From Saitoella complicata NRRL Y-17804 (taxonomy: Eukaryota; Ascomycota; Saitoellomycetes; Saitoellales; Saitoellaceae): a stretch of 64,000 bases of DNA. Numbering within the stretch: the first letter of the stretch is position 1; the number at the start of each line of letters is the position of its first letter. The stretch lies in NCBI RefSeq assembly GCF_001661265.1, contig NW_017567014.1, positions 1 through 64,000 of the forward strand, given 5' to 3'. Under the pieces are notes generated by a model. The model had not been told where the DNA came from and searched no databases. It worked only from the letters and a program-made list of their open reading frames with translations. This document shows positions 1 to 10,503 of the stretch, piece after piece. Position numbers and translations under genes: made by a program.

Positions 1-13
1 AACGTTACTACGA

Positions 14-156
14 CCTAACCCTAACCCTAACCCTAACCCTAACCCTAACCCTAACCCTAACCCTAACCCTAACCCTAACCCTAACCCTAACCCTAACCCT
101 AACCCTAACCCTAACCCTAACCCTAACCCTAACCCTAACCCTAACCCTAACCCTAA
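14..156. repeat. Telomeric repeat array, (CCCTAA)n
   Basis: A partial unit (CCTAA) is followed by 23 uninterrupted CCCTAA units. On the other strand this is TTAGGG, the common telomere unit of filamentous and many other ascomycetes. The C-rich strand reads 5' to 3' into the window, as expected at the left end of a chromosome. Thirteen non-telomeric bases (1-13) lie outside the array. Confidence 0.97.
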
Positions 157-893
157 GGTCTTCGTCGGTTTCCGTCACCCAACCTTTTTGCCGGTGCTAC
201 CATGGGGCCTCTTGCTACCATGGGGCCTTCCCAGACCCGGCGATCCCTACCGCTTATGGTCTAGTCTTGCTCAAAACAGAGCTTTTATGCCATAAACCCT
301 CCATGTACTAGTAATAGGCCCGTAATTGTTCAAGCTGCACGATCTGCTTGTCCAGCCCTCCTTGACGGGATGTATGTCTGTATGTATTGCAGCCGAATAC
401 TGCCCTAAGGCAGTCCGGCATTGGCCTATACATACCTGTAGCTGCCTGGGTGTGTAGGTACTTATATGTACCTAAGTACTACTTCAGCTGGTAAGTGGCT
501 AAGTACCTTATGTTCCTATCAACTCGTGGCAAAATAAGCTACTTAATGGCAGGTCACCCATGTGTGTCCATCACGTAACCCTAACAGGGGCGACGAATCA
601 ATATGTAGAAGTACGATAGGCCAAGGGGCAGGACGACCAGAGACCCCGCCCATTAGAGGATACAACGACTATGGGAGATAACTGCGAAGTGCTAGTCGAG
701 GAAATCGGTCAAGAACGTACAAAAGGCCAAGCAGATGAGAAATCACTAAACAAGAACAGTAGAATTAATTGGTTCCCTTTCAAGTGCCTCATATGTTACA
801 TGCTCTTCGTAGACGGAATTCCCACGCTGACCCGCAGTGCAACCCACTGGAACTCGTATACCGTTGCCTGCCTCTCAAACTATACCATCTTCC
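157..893. other. Gene-free subtelomeric spacer
   Basis: No convincing gene is present. The stretch holds a two-copy tandem repeat at 195-228, scattered TACCTA/AAGTAC-type words around 450-510 that are low-complexity in character, and a lone CCCTAA at about 578. A 92-codon open frame at 671-949 has no recognisable protein features and runs into the 3' end of the next gene. There is no helicase, Y'-like or transposon sequence, so the subtelomere is very short. Confidence 0.7.
195..228. repeat. Two-copy tandem repeat, 18-bp period
   Basis: The 16-base word TGCTACCATGGGGCCT occurs at 195-210 and again at 213-228, giving an 18-bp period. It lies 39 bp inside the telomere array. Function unknown; it may be a remnant of a subtelomeric satellite. 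Confidence 0.8.
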
Positions 894-2301
894 CTAGACT
901 TCGTTCCTCACCCTCACCCACCAATTCACACAACCAGCATGTCCCATAACACCTTCATATTCCCTCCATTCTCCTCCCGACCCCGCGCCCCTTCCATCGC
1001 CTTCGATCCCCGCCAATATCTCCCTCTTGCCCAGACCACACACCGCACACACCTCCACCACCGCCGCAGGTCGGTTCTTCCCCTTAACGTTCAAGTCTCC
1101 AACGATATTCTCTGCTTGGATGTCGGGCAGCACGAGTCCCATCCCACCAATCACAGCCCGCAACCGAGGCCTCATCCGATCCCACTCCGCCTTCACCCTC
1201 CTTGCCTCCAAATCCGCCAAATCCCTCTCCTCCCGCCTATCCCTCTCCCTCTCCCTACCCCGACTACTCCCTCCTACAGTCTCGTTTGAGGAATGTGTAT
1301 GATACCAATACCGATACCTCCCTGCCACGATCCGTGCAGCAATCCGTGCGCCCTCGACAAGTGCCGAGAAATACCGTTTCGTCCGTGGATCGGCGAGGAC
1401 GCGACGGCGGAGGGGGTACGGCAGTTTTGCTAGGGAGGCGAAAAAGGAGGATGGGAGGAACAGGATGGTGCGGAAGAGGAGGGGGAGTAAGATGTGGGCG
1501 GGTGGGATTTGGGTTGGGGCCGGAGCGTGCGGCGATGAAGAGGAAGGGAGGGGAGGGGCTGTGGGGGTGGTTGGGGTGGAGATAAAGTCGCCGAAATCAT
1601 CGTTGTCGTCATCCACGACGGTAGTGGTTTGAGGCACGGCGATGGCGAGATCCGGTGCTTGCTTTGTGACTGCCGACGCTGATGCCGATGCCTTCGCGGG
1701 GCCGGTGAAGGTGGAGACTGGGGACGTGCCGAGAAGGTCGAATGAAGACGGCTGTGTCTCATGTAGCTGAGACAGCCTGTCGAGGGCTGTATGACGCGAT
1801 GATTGTAGTGGGGATTGGAATGGCTGCGTAGGATTCGTCGGAGGAAGAAACTGACGTGGAGGGAATGTTGCACCCGCCAGCACCACGGGAGACGTAAAGG
1901 TCGATCCTTGCGATATCACTGGACTATCCACGAACTCTCCAAATTCGTCATCATCATCCTCGGCCTGACTCACTGCACTCTCCGCGTTCGCCGACAAAGT
2001 GGGTGCGTGTGTCGGCGTCAACTCCCTCCTGATCTCGATTGGCGGTATAGCCCGCACCGCGTCCGGCGCATCAAACAGACCAAGCAAATCATCGATACTC
2101 GACCTATCTCTACAGTCAGCGTCTATCCCCACTCCCACGCACGGCAACTCACTTCACCGGCCCCGGCCCCGTCCCCCTCAGCTCATGGACCCTCCCCACC
2201 TTCCGCTTGACCTCACTCGGCGTCTTCCCAACATTCAGGCTGGTTGCTCTGTTCAGACCTTTCCCTTTATCCCAAAGACTGAAATTGAAAGGGTCCGTCA
2301 T
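894..2301 (-). CDS. Gamma-synergin-like AP-1 accessory protein
   Basis: The model has two exons (2301-2153 and 2109-894) with a 43-bp intron (GTGAGT...CTGAC...TAG) and encodes 454 residues. The protein is mostly disordered. It carries two acidic-phenylalanine motifs, EFGEF at about 105 and DFGDF at about 220, of the kind that bind the gamma-ear of AP-1 and GGA adaptors, and a clathrin-box-like DLLGLF near residue 55. The C-terminus has a CxxC pair (CAVCG) and a later HAGCVNWW segment, resembling the C-terminal domain of animal synergin gamma. The likely role is clathrin/AP-1 traffic at the trans-Golgi or endosomes. The splice was chosen because it extends the frame to an ATG and joins in phase. 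The family call rests on motifs only. This is the most telomere-proximal gene. Confidence 0.6.
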
Positions 2302-2430
2302 TGTCGGTGGTTACTTCACGTGATCTCGTCTGGCCGGGAACCTGCGTTCTGAGATGCGCACCGAGAAGCGTGTTGTTGTGCGAGACGTGCGGAACGAGTG
2401 AACGCGAAATTTCCAAGTTCTGTCGTCGAT

Positions 2431-3858
2431 ATGGGAGCAATTGAAAAGGCAGAGAGGAAGGAGACCTCGTCGCTCCTCCTCCTATCCATCTGCGTCCTTG
2501 GGATCTATGGATCATTCCTTACCTGTGCGCATCCTCCCTCCTCGTCCATACGCGTTTCCCGAGGCTGATCCGATCAAACAGGGGGCGTTCTCCAAGAACG
2601 GATCTCCACGACTCCATACCCACCAGACTCCGCAATCTTCCGCTCCTCCCTCATCCTCAACACCGCTCAATCCGCCTGCGCAGCTTTCTTCGCCTACCTC
2701 TACCTCCTCCTCCGACCACCACCCACCTCCACCTGGCGCGTCTTCGCAAGCAAGAAGTTGACATGGAACTACGCCCTCGTCGCGCTCTGTTCCTCTCTCG
2801 CGAGTCCATTCGGTTACGCGAGTTTGAAGCATATCGACTACCCCACCCTCATCCTCGGTAAATCCTGTAAGTTGTTGCCCGTTATGGCGCTGCATCTCAC
2901 CCTCTACCGCCGCCGCTTCCCACTTCACAAATACCTCGTCGTGGCACTCGTCACCTCCGGTGTCCTCGCCTTCACCCACTTCTCCCCTACGCGCTCCGCC
3001 GGCAAGGGTGCGTCATCGTCCTCTACATATGGTCTCGGTCTATTGGCCGTCAACTTACTCTTGGACGGCCTCACCAATTCTACTCAAGACCATATCTTCC
3101 GCGAAAACAGGGGCTTAACAGGCGCGCAAATGATGTGCGGCATGAACACCTTCTCAACCCTCCTGACCCTCACCTACCTCACCCTCACGCACCTCACACA
3201 CCCATACCTCCCTCTCCTCACCTCCCACTTCCCCATCCTCACTCCCTACCTCTCCTCATCTCCCGGATCCCCTTCCCCACTGGAAATCGGCGTGGACTTC
3301 ATCCGTAGCCACCCAACAATCATCAAAGACCTCGCCCTCTTCTCCCTCTGTGGCGCAATCGGCCAACTCTTCATCTTCTACACCCTCTCCACCTTCGGCT
3401 CCCTCGTCCTCGTCACCGTCACCCTAACCCGCAAGATGCTCACCATGTTGCTCTCCGTAGTCTACTTCGGACATTCGTTGAGTACGGGACAATGGGGTGG
3501 TGTCGCGCTCGTGTTTGGGGGTGTCGGACTCGAGGCTTTCGTCAAGAAAATCGAAGGGCGCAAGTCACTATCGAACACTCCCGGTGCGAAGGTTGAGAAG
3601 CCGAAAACTGTGTTTGACGATGCAACCCCCAATGGCAGCGGAGTCAGCACCCCGACTAACACTACAAGCTCCGGAAGTACGAGCAGCGGTGACGAGAATG
3701 AGGGACAAGTCAAGAAGAGGTCCTTGCGGAGTCGTGCTTCGTTGGCACCGCCGGAGACGCCGGGTCGGACGTTGAGGAGTGGCAGGACTGTGCCTATTGT
3801 TGAAGGAAGTCAGAGTCCGCGGAAGAGGAGTTTGAGGAGTGCGAGTCCGCTGAATTAG
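2431..3858 (+). CDS. HUT1: UDP-galactose transporter HUT1 (SLC35B1 family)
   Basis: Two exons (2431-2524 and 2582-3858, 57-bp intron) encode 456 residues. The splice restores the family hallmark WGVLQERISTTPY. The protein is a multi-pass ER membrane nucleotide-sugar/ATP transporter with about ten hydrophobic segments, including LILGKSCKLLPVM and the conserved TVTLTRKMLTMLLSV. HUT1 proteins are linked to ER nucleotide-sugar supply and folding homeostasis. The C-terminus extends about 100 residues past the last membrane segment. It is rich in Ser/Thr, Lys and Arg, with recurring LRS/LRSGR words, and is longer than in the usual family member. The downstream neighbour FRS1 is convergent. Confidence 0.92.
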
Positions 3859-4066
3859 GAGAATGGACGCGTTTGAAGGACAAGGGATCGGGGTTGCCGT
3901 AGCTTAGTTTGGTGAGGACAAAATGATCTTGGTGTCAAAATTGCAATGTTGACTTTGAAGAATGATACCAGAACAATCACAATCGCAATGTGCAAAACAA
4001 TCTCTTTTTATCCTCATCTAACATACCAAACCCCCCAACATATCCCTCCCTATCCCTGTACTACAT

Positions 4067-5845
4067 CTACAAGAAAACTTCCAAATTCAACTCCAACCCA
4101 CTACACGCAAACGGAATCTCAAACTTCTCCAACACCTCCGGATGCAACACCCCAAACACACCCACAACAACCGCCTCCTCCATCTCTTCACCCAAATACC
4201 ACACATTCGCCGCACGACCCGGGAAGAAAGTCCCGTCATCCGTCTCCTCGATCCAGTATCCAGTTTGTTTCGAGGATTTGTCGGTGGGGTTCACGGAGAG
4301 CATACGCATGATTCTGTCGAGTAATCCGTGCACGACCTCGAACCCAGCCGTCTTGGAGGCCCAAACCGCGCAGAATCTGCGCTCGTTCCGGGCGCGACGT
4401 TCCTCACGCTCATCCTTAAACACAACATCACTCGCCTCAAAAACCTTAATCGGGAGTGCCTCCTTCCTATTCTCCCTAACCGTCTTCAACACCCCCGGCA
4501 ACAAACTCGTCCTAACAACCTGATACTCCGCAGTCTTCGGGTTCGCCAGCTTGACAGCCTGGGTCCCGTCGTCTTTCCGATTCAACCAGCTGAAATTCTC
4601 GTCGTGGGAACAGAGGATAAGGGGCATTACTTCTGTCCAGCCTGCTTGGGCTGCTTCGCGGCGGATGATGTCGGAGAGCTTGTTGATGGGGAAGGGTTGG
4701 CCGACGGTAGCGGAGTTGGCGGGGAAGGTGTGGGGGAGGTTGTTGTACCCGTAGGCGATCGCGGCGTCTTCCATGATATCGCACTGGTGCAAGATATCGG
4801 CACGGGTGATGGGGATGGAGACGTCGAGGATATCGTTCTGAGAAGAGGGAGTGGCGGCGAGAGACATGCGCTTCAACAGAGTGCAGATTTCCTCGTTGGA
4901 CAGCTTGAGACCACAGACAGAGTTGATGTAGGATGCCTCGGCTGTGGTTTTGCGGGGGGTAACGTTGGGAGATTGACGCGTGCACCCATTGTGTTCCGAA
5001 ACGATGTTGACGGGTTCGATGGTGAAGGGTTCGGCGCAGTAAACAGAGAACATCGCAACCATGGTGTTAATAACGACCTCGAGCTTGGTCTTGTCGGTCG
5101 CGGTACACTCAATCAAGACATTAGTGGTGTCGAGCGAAATCTTAGAGTGCTCCGAATTGATGATGGGAGGAAGCGAACACACCCGACGCTCGGCATCGTA
5201 AATGACGGGATAAACGGGGGAGTCCTTAATGATAGGCACATAACGCCCAAGATGAGACTTCTCCTGCTCGTAGTGCTCCATCAAATCCTTCGCATTCCAC
5301 TCCTTCGTCTGTGACAATGGCACGAATTTGATCTCCTCCGGCTTCAAAGCCTCATACGTGAACGGACCCTTGACGGTATCCAAATCGTGCGTACCGATAG
5401 CCACGAGAGAACGGTTACGGCAAAGGTTGTTATGAAGCTTATCCTGTAACGCAATGAACGAACTGTACCGTCTCGGGTTGAACTTGACACCCCTCAACAC
5501 AGCCACAGCAACATACGGCCGGATCTGCTCCGTCTCCGGTTTGACAGTCAACGTGATTGGCTCCTTGGCCTCGACGAGACGGAAGTTCGGGGGTTCCTGT
5601 TTGCCGCGGAAGACGTTGAGGGAGGTAGCGATTCCCTCGATACACAACAAATCGTATCTGTTTGCCGGGATGTCGATCTTCAACAGGGGACGCTCGGGGA
5701 CGCCGTTGACGATGACGGGGTCGAGGGAGGTGTCTTCGTCGAGTTCGATACCGAAGTCGAAGCAGAGTTCGTCGAATTCTTCGGTTGTGTACTCCCTTCC
5801 GAGGAGCTCGAAGAGATCGGCCTTGTCGACGTTGACGGTGGGCAT
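4067..5845 (-). CDS. FRS1: Phenylalanyl-tRNA synthetase beta subunit, cytosolic
   Basis: A single exon of 592 residues, matching the usual length (about 595). The N-terminus, [20 protein letters not shown], is typical of the eukaryotic/archaeal beta subunit. B3/B4-type editing-domain sequence and the B5 domain (with the stretch around [17 protein letters not shown]) follow, and the C-terminus holds the catalytic-like fold ([26 protein letters not shown]). It pairs with an alpha subunit (FRS2, not in the window) to charge tRNA-Phe in the cytosol. The open frame extends upstream of 5845, but that part lacks family similarity, so the ATG at 5845 is preferred. It is divergent from EFM4 across 142 bp. 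Confidence 0.95.
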   Translation of the reverse strand: MPTVNVDKADLFELLGREYTTEEFDELCFDFGIELDEDTSLDPVIVNGVPERPLLKIDIPANRYDLLCIEGIATSLNVFRGKQEPPNFRLVEAKEPITLTVKPETEQIRPYVAVAVLRGVKFNPRRYSSFIALQDKLHNNLCRNRSLVAIGTHDLDTVKGPFTYEALKPEEIKFVPLSQTKEWNAKDLMEHYEQEKSHLGRYVPIIKDSPVYPVIYDAERRVCSLPPIINSEHSKISLDTTNVLIECTATDKTKLEVVINTMVAMFSVYCAEPFTIEPVNIVSEHNGCTRQSPNVTPRKTTAEASYINSVCGLKLSNEEICTLLKRMSLAATPSSQNDILDVSIPITRADILHQCDIMEDAAIAYGYNNLPHTFPANSATVGQPFPINKLSDIIRREAAQAGWTEVMPLILCSHDENFSWLNRKDDGTQAVKLANPKTAEYQVVRTSLLPGVLKTVRENRKEALPIKVFEASDVVFKDEREERRARNERRFCAVWASKTAGFEVVHGLLDRIMRMLSVNPTDKSSKQTGYWIEETDDGTFFPGRAANVWYLGEEMEEAVVVGVFGVLHPEVLEKFEIPFACSGLELNLEVFL

Positions 5846-5987
5846 TTTGTCTGTTTCCTTGACCTTAACGTTTACACCTTCCTTGACCTCGGGACTTTGG
5901 TGTTGCGCTCGAGGGGTTTGCTGCGAACTCACGTGAGATCGAGTCTTCGTTACATCCGCTTCCCGGAATATCCCAATTGCAATAAAC

Positions 5988-6727
5988 ATGTCCACAGACG
6001 ATATCGCAGCAACAGACCTCCCGGCATCCAAGCTCGGCACCCAGGATTACTGGGACAACATCTACCAACGCGAACAAACCGCCTTCAACGACATCGGTGA
6101 CGAAGGTGAGGTATGGTCCGTATCCCTCCTCCAGCTTATCTATCCCTAGACTAATACTTTGAGTTTGCCAGGTTCGGTGAAGAATCCGAAGCCAAAATCC
6201 TAGAATGGCTCGAAGACAACCTCCCCCCGTCACCCCATCTGCACATCCTCGACCTCGGCACCGGAAACGGCCACCTCCTCTTCGAACTCGAAGAGGCCGG
6301 TTACGAACCCCAAACCCTCCACGGAATCGATTACTCACCCTCATCTATCTCGCTCGCCAAATCCATCGCGGCGGAACGCGGAATCGAGGGAATCACGTTC
6401 GAGGAGCGGGATATAACGGCAGCGTTGCCGGAGGGGGAGGTAGGGAAGTACAATTTCGTCGTTGATAAAGGGACTTTCGACGCAATTTCGCTTAACCCTG
6501 AAGGTGCGGAAGTCCGCGAAGTCTACGCTGACCGCGTGCACGCACTCGTCAAACCCGGCGGGTACTTCCTCATCGTATCGTGTAACTGGACCGAAGCCGA
6601 ATTGGAGCAGAAGTTGGGAAGGGAGGGATTCGTGAGGGATAGTGTGATTAAGTTCAAGAGTTTTGAGTTTGGGGGGGTAAAGGGGAGTGAGTATTCGAGC
6701 ATTGCGTTTAGGAAGGCGGAGGCATAG
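5988..6727 (+). CDS. EFM4: eEF1A lysine methyltransferase EFM4 (METTL10-like)
   Basis: Two exons (5988-6115 and 6172-6727; 56-bp intron with a GACTAAT branch point) encode 227 residues. The splice rebuilds EVWFGEESE, a conserved start of the family. It is a class I SAM-dependent methyltransferase: motif I DLGTGNG at 70-76, GIDYSP as the acidic motif, and [10 protein letters not shown], the family's post-motif signature. EFM4/See1 methylates a lysine of elongation factor 1A (Lys316 in yeast). Its 3' end converges on EFM7, a second eEF1A methyltransferase, with 109 bp between stop codons. Confidence 0.9.
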
Positions 6728-6836
6728 ACAAGCACGGACTCGTACGACAAGTAGCACGGGAAAAGAAGGGAACGGTCTAAACCACTGGTATACCCAGAAA
6801 CACAAACGCCCGTTAGAAATACCACAACTCCACCCC

Positions 6837-7759
6837 TCACCCCGCTCTCGCAAACTCCCCCAACTTCCCCTCCCCCCACCCCATCTCCGCAACAACAACC
6901 CACCTCTTCCTCTCCACCAAATCCTCCTCCCACTCCCCCCTAACCCCCCTCCAGTCCCTCTCTATGCCCTCTTCTGTGACCATCCGTTCCCGTATCCCTC
7001 TATCCCGCTCAACAAACCCGGCTTGTGATAGAAGATCGAAGAACCCCGCAACATTTGCGCGACCGGTGTGGAAACCTGCGATGAGGAGGAGGCGGGCGTG
7101 GGGGGTGTGGGATAGGGTATGCGTGATTGTTGAGATTAGGTTTGTGTGTTGGGAGGGGATCCAGAGGGTGTCGCATGCCACGACCCAATCATACCTTCTC
7201 CCGTCCCCTTCCTCCTCGGGGATGAGAGGAAACGGCTCCTCACCCCAGGTATGCGGCTGCACACACACCCTATCCCTCTCACTCTCCCGAACCTGCGTTC
7301 CAACATTCCACCTCAAAGCCTCCATGATTTGGTCAGAAGGGTAGTCTGAGACGGTAACCCACCGCGCACCCCCCCGTACCGCACAGATCCCGACCAACCC
7401 CGTTCCCGCACCGAGTTCGAGGACGGATTGGTTGTGGAAGGAGTATGTTGTTGAGGCGAGGAGGTGGGTGAGGAGGAGGGAGGAGGACCAGAGGAAGTGG
7501 GCGAAGAGGGGGATGTGGTCCCAGCTTGGCGAACTCAGTCGTAACTTGATATCACTATGTGTGAGAAGACTTAGCTTCGTGGGTGTGGAGTAGCCAGAGT
7601 GACGGACCCGTATTGGGGATGGTGGTAGATGAAGTCCTTCCCGGGCTCGCCATGGGATAGTTGTACGTCATTGAAGATCGTGGTAAGGGCGTCTTCGAAG
7701 ATCGATTCGGGTTCGGGACTTGGCGTTCGAGCTGGAGCCTTGGATGCCTCCCATGACAT
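6837..7759 (-). CDS. EFM7: eEF1A N-terminal methyltransferase EFM7 (NNT1 family)
   Basis: Two exons (7759-7608 and 7554-6837; 53-bp intron, GTCCGT...GCTAAG...TAG) encode 289 residues. The splice gives YGDIKLRLSS followed by PLFAHFLW, the expected N-terminal signature of this methyltransferase family. SAM motif I LELGAGTGLVG is at about 96-106, and the family's DWVVACDTLW follows further on. Yeast Efm7 (once named Nnt1) modifies the N-terminal Gly and adjacent Lys of eEF1A. The C-terminus has WVVVAEMGW. The older name, nicotinamide N-methyltransferase, should not be taken as its activity. Confidence 0.87.
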
Positions 7760-8066
7760 GTTGGATCCGTGGAGGTTGGTTGGGGATGGGTTCTTGGTTG
7801 ACAGCTGCCGCGGGTGATGCCTGCTGATATGAACAGTCGCATTCTCGAAGGTTACTCATATTCTCAAAAACGAAGACTCGATCAAAAATATAAGGGGTAA
7901 TAACCGCAAATAATACGCCCCAGCAGAAGCGATCCCGTAAAAATGCACGACGCTCACAAAAGCACACCCTTCACACACATCCAATGGCCATATCCCAGGA
8001 AAAAACGAAAAAAAGAAGCCCAACCTGCAATCCAAAAAGATACCAGCCTCCAAACCCCAACAACCC
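7760..8066. other. Spacer between EFM7 and GID4-like gene
   Basis: This 307-bp spacer lies 5' of EFM7 and 3' of the GID4-like gene, both on the minus strand. I see no gene in it. It presumably holds the EFM7 promoter and the GID4 terminator; AT-rich runs lie near 7860-7910. Confidence 0.6.
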
Positions 8067-9905
8067 TCAGTTAAAGGTGTACGAGCCCCAATCTCCCCTC
8101 CTCCCCTCAACACCCGGCACCAACTCCAAACACTGATACGGCACTGTACTCGGATCGAAATAGTACCCCTCAATCAACCCCGTACTCCTATGCAGTACGA
8201 GATAATAGAACCCATCGATGGTCAAACACGCTTCCTGTGGCGGATTCGACGGTGAGGTGACGGAAGACCCGGATGATGAGCAAGGAATAGCGGGTGCGGT
8301 GGGTGAGGGGATGAAGTTCGTTTCCTTCCAGCGCATGAGGACGTACTCCTCCCTCACCCTCTTCCAAAACCTCTCATCAACCACGCTCGATGTTCCTCCA
8401 CTTTGTTCAGTTGCTTTTTCCGCATCCACGTCCGCCTCGGCCACTGTTTCCGCCTGTTGACCCCCCCCACAAAACGGCGCCAACTTGCCCCAATACTCCC
8501 GATCAACACCAACAGCCGCACCCCACTTCCCCGTCGCCAAGCCATACACATTCCAATCAACGACCTCCCCAACCCACCTCGTCCGAATCCTCGTTCCCGC
8601 CGGCGCATGCGGGACGTCTCTGGCCTCCATACTCCCTTCGACCCTCCCCTCCTTCAAATCACACGCGTCAATCGCGACACTAACCGTCCAACTCTCCGGT
8701 CGTGCAGATTTGTGTTGTTGGGAAAGGTCGGGGTGGTGATCGTGGTGCATAGGCGTAGCGGGCGTCGTGAAGCGCTGCGAACCAGTGAATTCCGTCCCGG
8801 GCCTTAACCAAGACGTATCCTCCACTTTCCACCCCACCGGGGGTTCAGGCGGCTCAACCGACCCAACGCCCATCAACGCATCCAAGATAGGACACATCTC
8901 CAATGCCCTAACCTCCACTTCCCTCTCCCTCATCACCCTCTCCTCACGTCGGCGCTGCCGTGCCATATCCTGTTCTCTCTGTGCCAACCTCCTAGCAAAA
9001 GCGACTTCGCGCGCCAAGGCGTCTGAATCTTCGGCGTTGTTTGCGCGGGCTTGAGCGGCGGCGGCTGAGGCGCGTTGGGCGGCGATGAGGGCGATGTTGG
9101 GGTTGGCTGAGGACGAGGAGGATGAGAGGACGGCTTCGCGACGGGCGGCGAGAGATGCACGCATATTCGCTGCACGCTGTGAGAGGAGGTCCCATGCTGG
9201 TCGATCTCTGGTACGTGCGTCAACATCCCTTTCCCTATCCTCTCCCGTACTTGCATTGCCTTCCGTCGAACCCGACGGCGGCGCCGGCGGCCATTGTGAA
9301 GTAGATGGATGATTAATCCGTGCCCTCTGCAATAAAATCTGCCTAATATCCGACGGCGCAGACGAAATAGCCGCTTGTAACATCTCCTCCCTCTGCCTCA
9401 GACTAATCTCCGTTCGTCTCCTATCCCTCAGACTGAGGCTTTCCCGGTCACGATCGCGGCCGTCTCTGTGTAACTCCCTTTCACTTGCTGTTGCACCGGC
9501 GGCGGCGGCGGCAGAGAGGCGATGGGAGCGGAGCATCTGCATTTGGTGGTTTTGCATACTCGTCCTCGAACTCGATATCGTGCCGTCGGCGCGGTGGATG
9601 GTGAGGTGTACGGGTTGTATGGAGCCCGTCCCATCCTCACTCGTATCCATTTCATCCGAGCCCAACCCCGGTGCAGCCGCAGCAACGGAGATAGATGGCG
9701 GGGGATACGTCGTTGCCAACGCCTCACGGATATCCATCAATCGCTCATTCGTCTGATTCTGCCGATAGCGCTGGATGGGAAGCGCAGTACTCGTCGTCGA
9801 CGGGCCTGACCGCGTCCGTTGCGAATGTGACATCGTCGGCGGTGCAACCGGAGCAGCCGTAGCAGCTGGTGGAGTCGGCGGTGAGGTATATAGGCGTTGC
9901 GGCAT
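8067..9905 (-). CDS. GID4: GID4/VID24-type degron receptor of the GID/CTLH E3 ligase
   Basis: A single exon of 612 residues. The C-terminal ~260 residues form a Vid24 beta-barrel domain: SWTVSVAIDACDLKEGRVEG, SMEARDVP, a GEVVDWNVYGL strand, YWGKLAPF, then EYVLMRWKETNF, GFYYLVLHRSTG and IEGYYFDPSTVPYQCLEL. GID4 binds N-terminal Pro or similar degrons and delivers gluconeogenic enzymes to the GID ubiquitin ligase. The N-terminal ~340 residues are low complexity (Ala/Ser/Arg-rich, with an Arg/Glu helix near 300-335), which makes this much longer than yeast Gid4 (about 360). A GID10/11-type paralogue cannot be excluded. Confidence 0.85.
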   Translation of the reverse strand: MPQRLYTSPPTPPAATAAPVAPPTMSHSQRTRSGPSTTSTALPIQRYRQNQTNERLMDIREALATTYPPPSISVAAAAPGLGSDEMDTSEDGTGSIQPVHLTIHRADGTISSSRTSMQNHQMQMLRSHRLSAAAAAGATASERELHRDGRDRDRESLSLRDRRRTEISLRQREEMLQAAISSAPSDIRQILLQRARINHPSTSQWPPAPPSGSTEGNASTGEDRERDVDARTRDRPAWDLLSQRAANMRASLAARREAVLSSSSSSANPNIALIAAQRASAAAAQARANNAEDSDALAREVAFARRLAQREQDMARQRRREERVMREREVEVRALEMCPILDALMGVGSVEPPEPPVGWKVEDTSWLRPGTEFTGSQRFTTPATPMHHDHHPDLSQQHKSARPESWTVSVAIDACDLKEGRVEGSMEARDVPHAPAGTRIRTRWVGEVVDWNVYGLATGKWGAAVGVDREYWGKLAPFCGGGQQAETVAEADVDAEKATEQSGGTSSVVDERFWKRVREEYVLMRWKETNFIPSPTAPAIPCSSSGSSVTSPSNPPQEACLTIDGFYYLVLHRSTGLIEGYYFDPSTVPYQCLELVPGVEGRRGDWGSYTFN

Positions 9906-10503
9906 TCTCGAGTGCCCTCGCTATGAATGAGTGTCGTTGCCGGGGAGTAGTGCTAGTGAAACGACTGATGCATCAATTGCTGAAGATGGAGTAAAATTGG
10001 ATGAAGATGGATGATTCCCAGCGGATCAGACGACCTGGTGAAGGGTGCTTGGTTGTATGGGGCTTCCTATGTCCGCCTTGTATATGGTGGAGCGATTTGC
10101 AGGGTCTGCCGTTTATCGCCCACAAGCGTGCCGGGGAGGGGCGTGGCGAATAGTTAATTGTTAAATAAGATGGGCCAAGTTAATGGTTGAGAGGGACGTC
10201 GAAAGAGGACGTAACTCTAAATAAATATCTTCTGATAATGTGGACCGGCTTGAACACGCTTTTCCAGAACTCTGGCGGCTGTTACGCTGGCCATGGGCGT
10301 GTACACCGTGCCCTTATCCTACGGAGTCCACGAGAAGCAGACGAACTGAGTTGCCATCCAAAGAAAAGCTGTCTAATGACCATCAAAGACTCTTCCCAGT
10401 CAACGCTGCCCATCGGTCTCGTTGGAGTACATCGGCTATATATACCTCTGCCGCTGCACCCCAGACTCACCTCGACCAATCTCCATACCAACACCAATAT
10501 AGA
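9906..10503. other. Divergent promoter region, GID4-like / TBC1D5-like
   Basis: A 598-bp spacer between two genes transcribed away from each other. It contains an AT-rich patch near 10150-10190 and a TATA-like octamer at 10437-10444 facing the TBC gene. No gene was recognised. Confidence 0.6.
10437..10444 (+). promoter_or_regulatory. TATA-like box of the TBC1D5-like gene
   Basis: TATATATA lies 60 bp upstream of the start codon at 10504, in otherwise mixed sequence. Position and sequence fit a TATA element; no other evidence. Confidence 0.4.

Noticed and set aside
671-949. Small plus-strand frame next to the telomere
   Set aside because: No recognisable features, overlaps the 3' end of the synergin-like gene, and lies in repeat-like spacer.
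4328-5314. A 328-codon plus-strand frame opposite FRS1
   Set aside because: Antisense to a highly conserved synthetase gene; no ATG context or family similarity.
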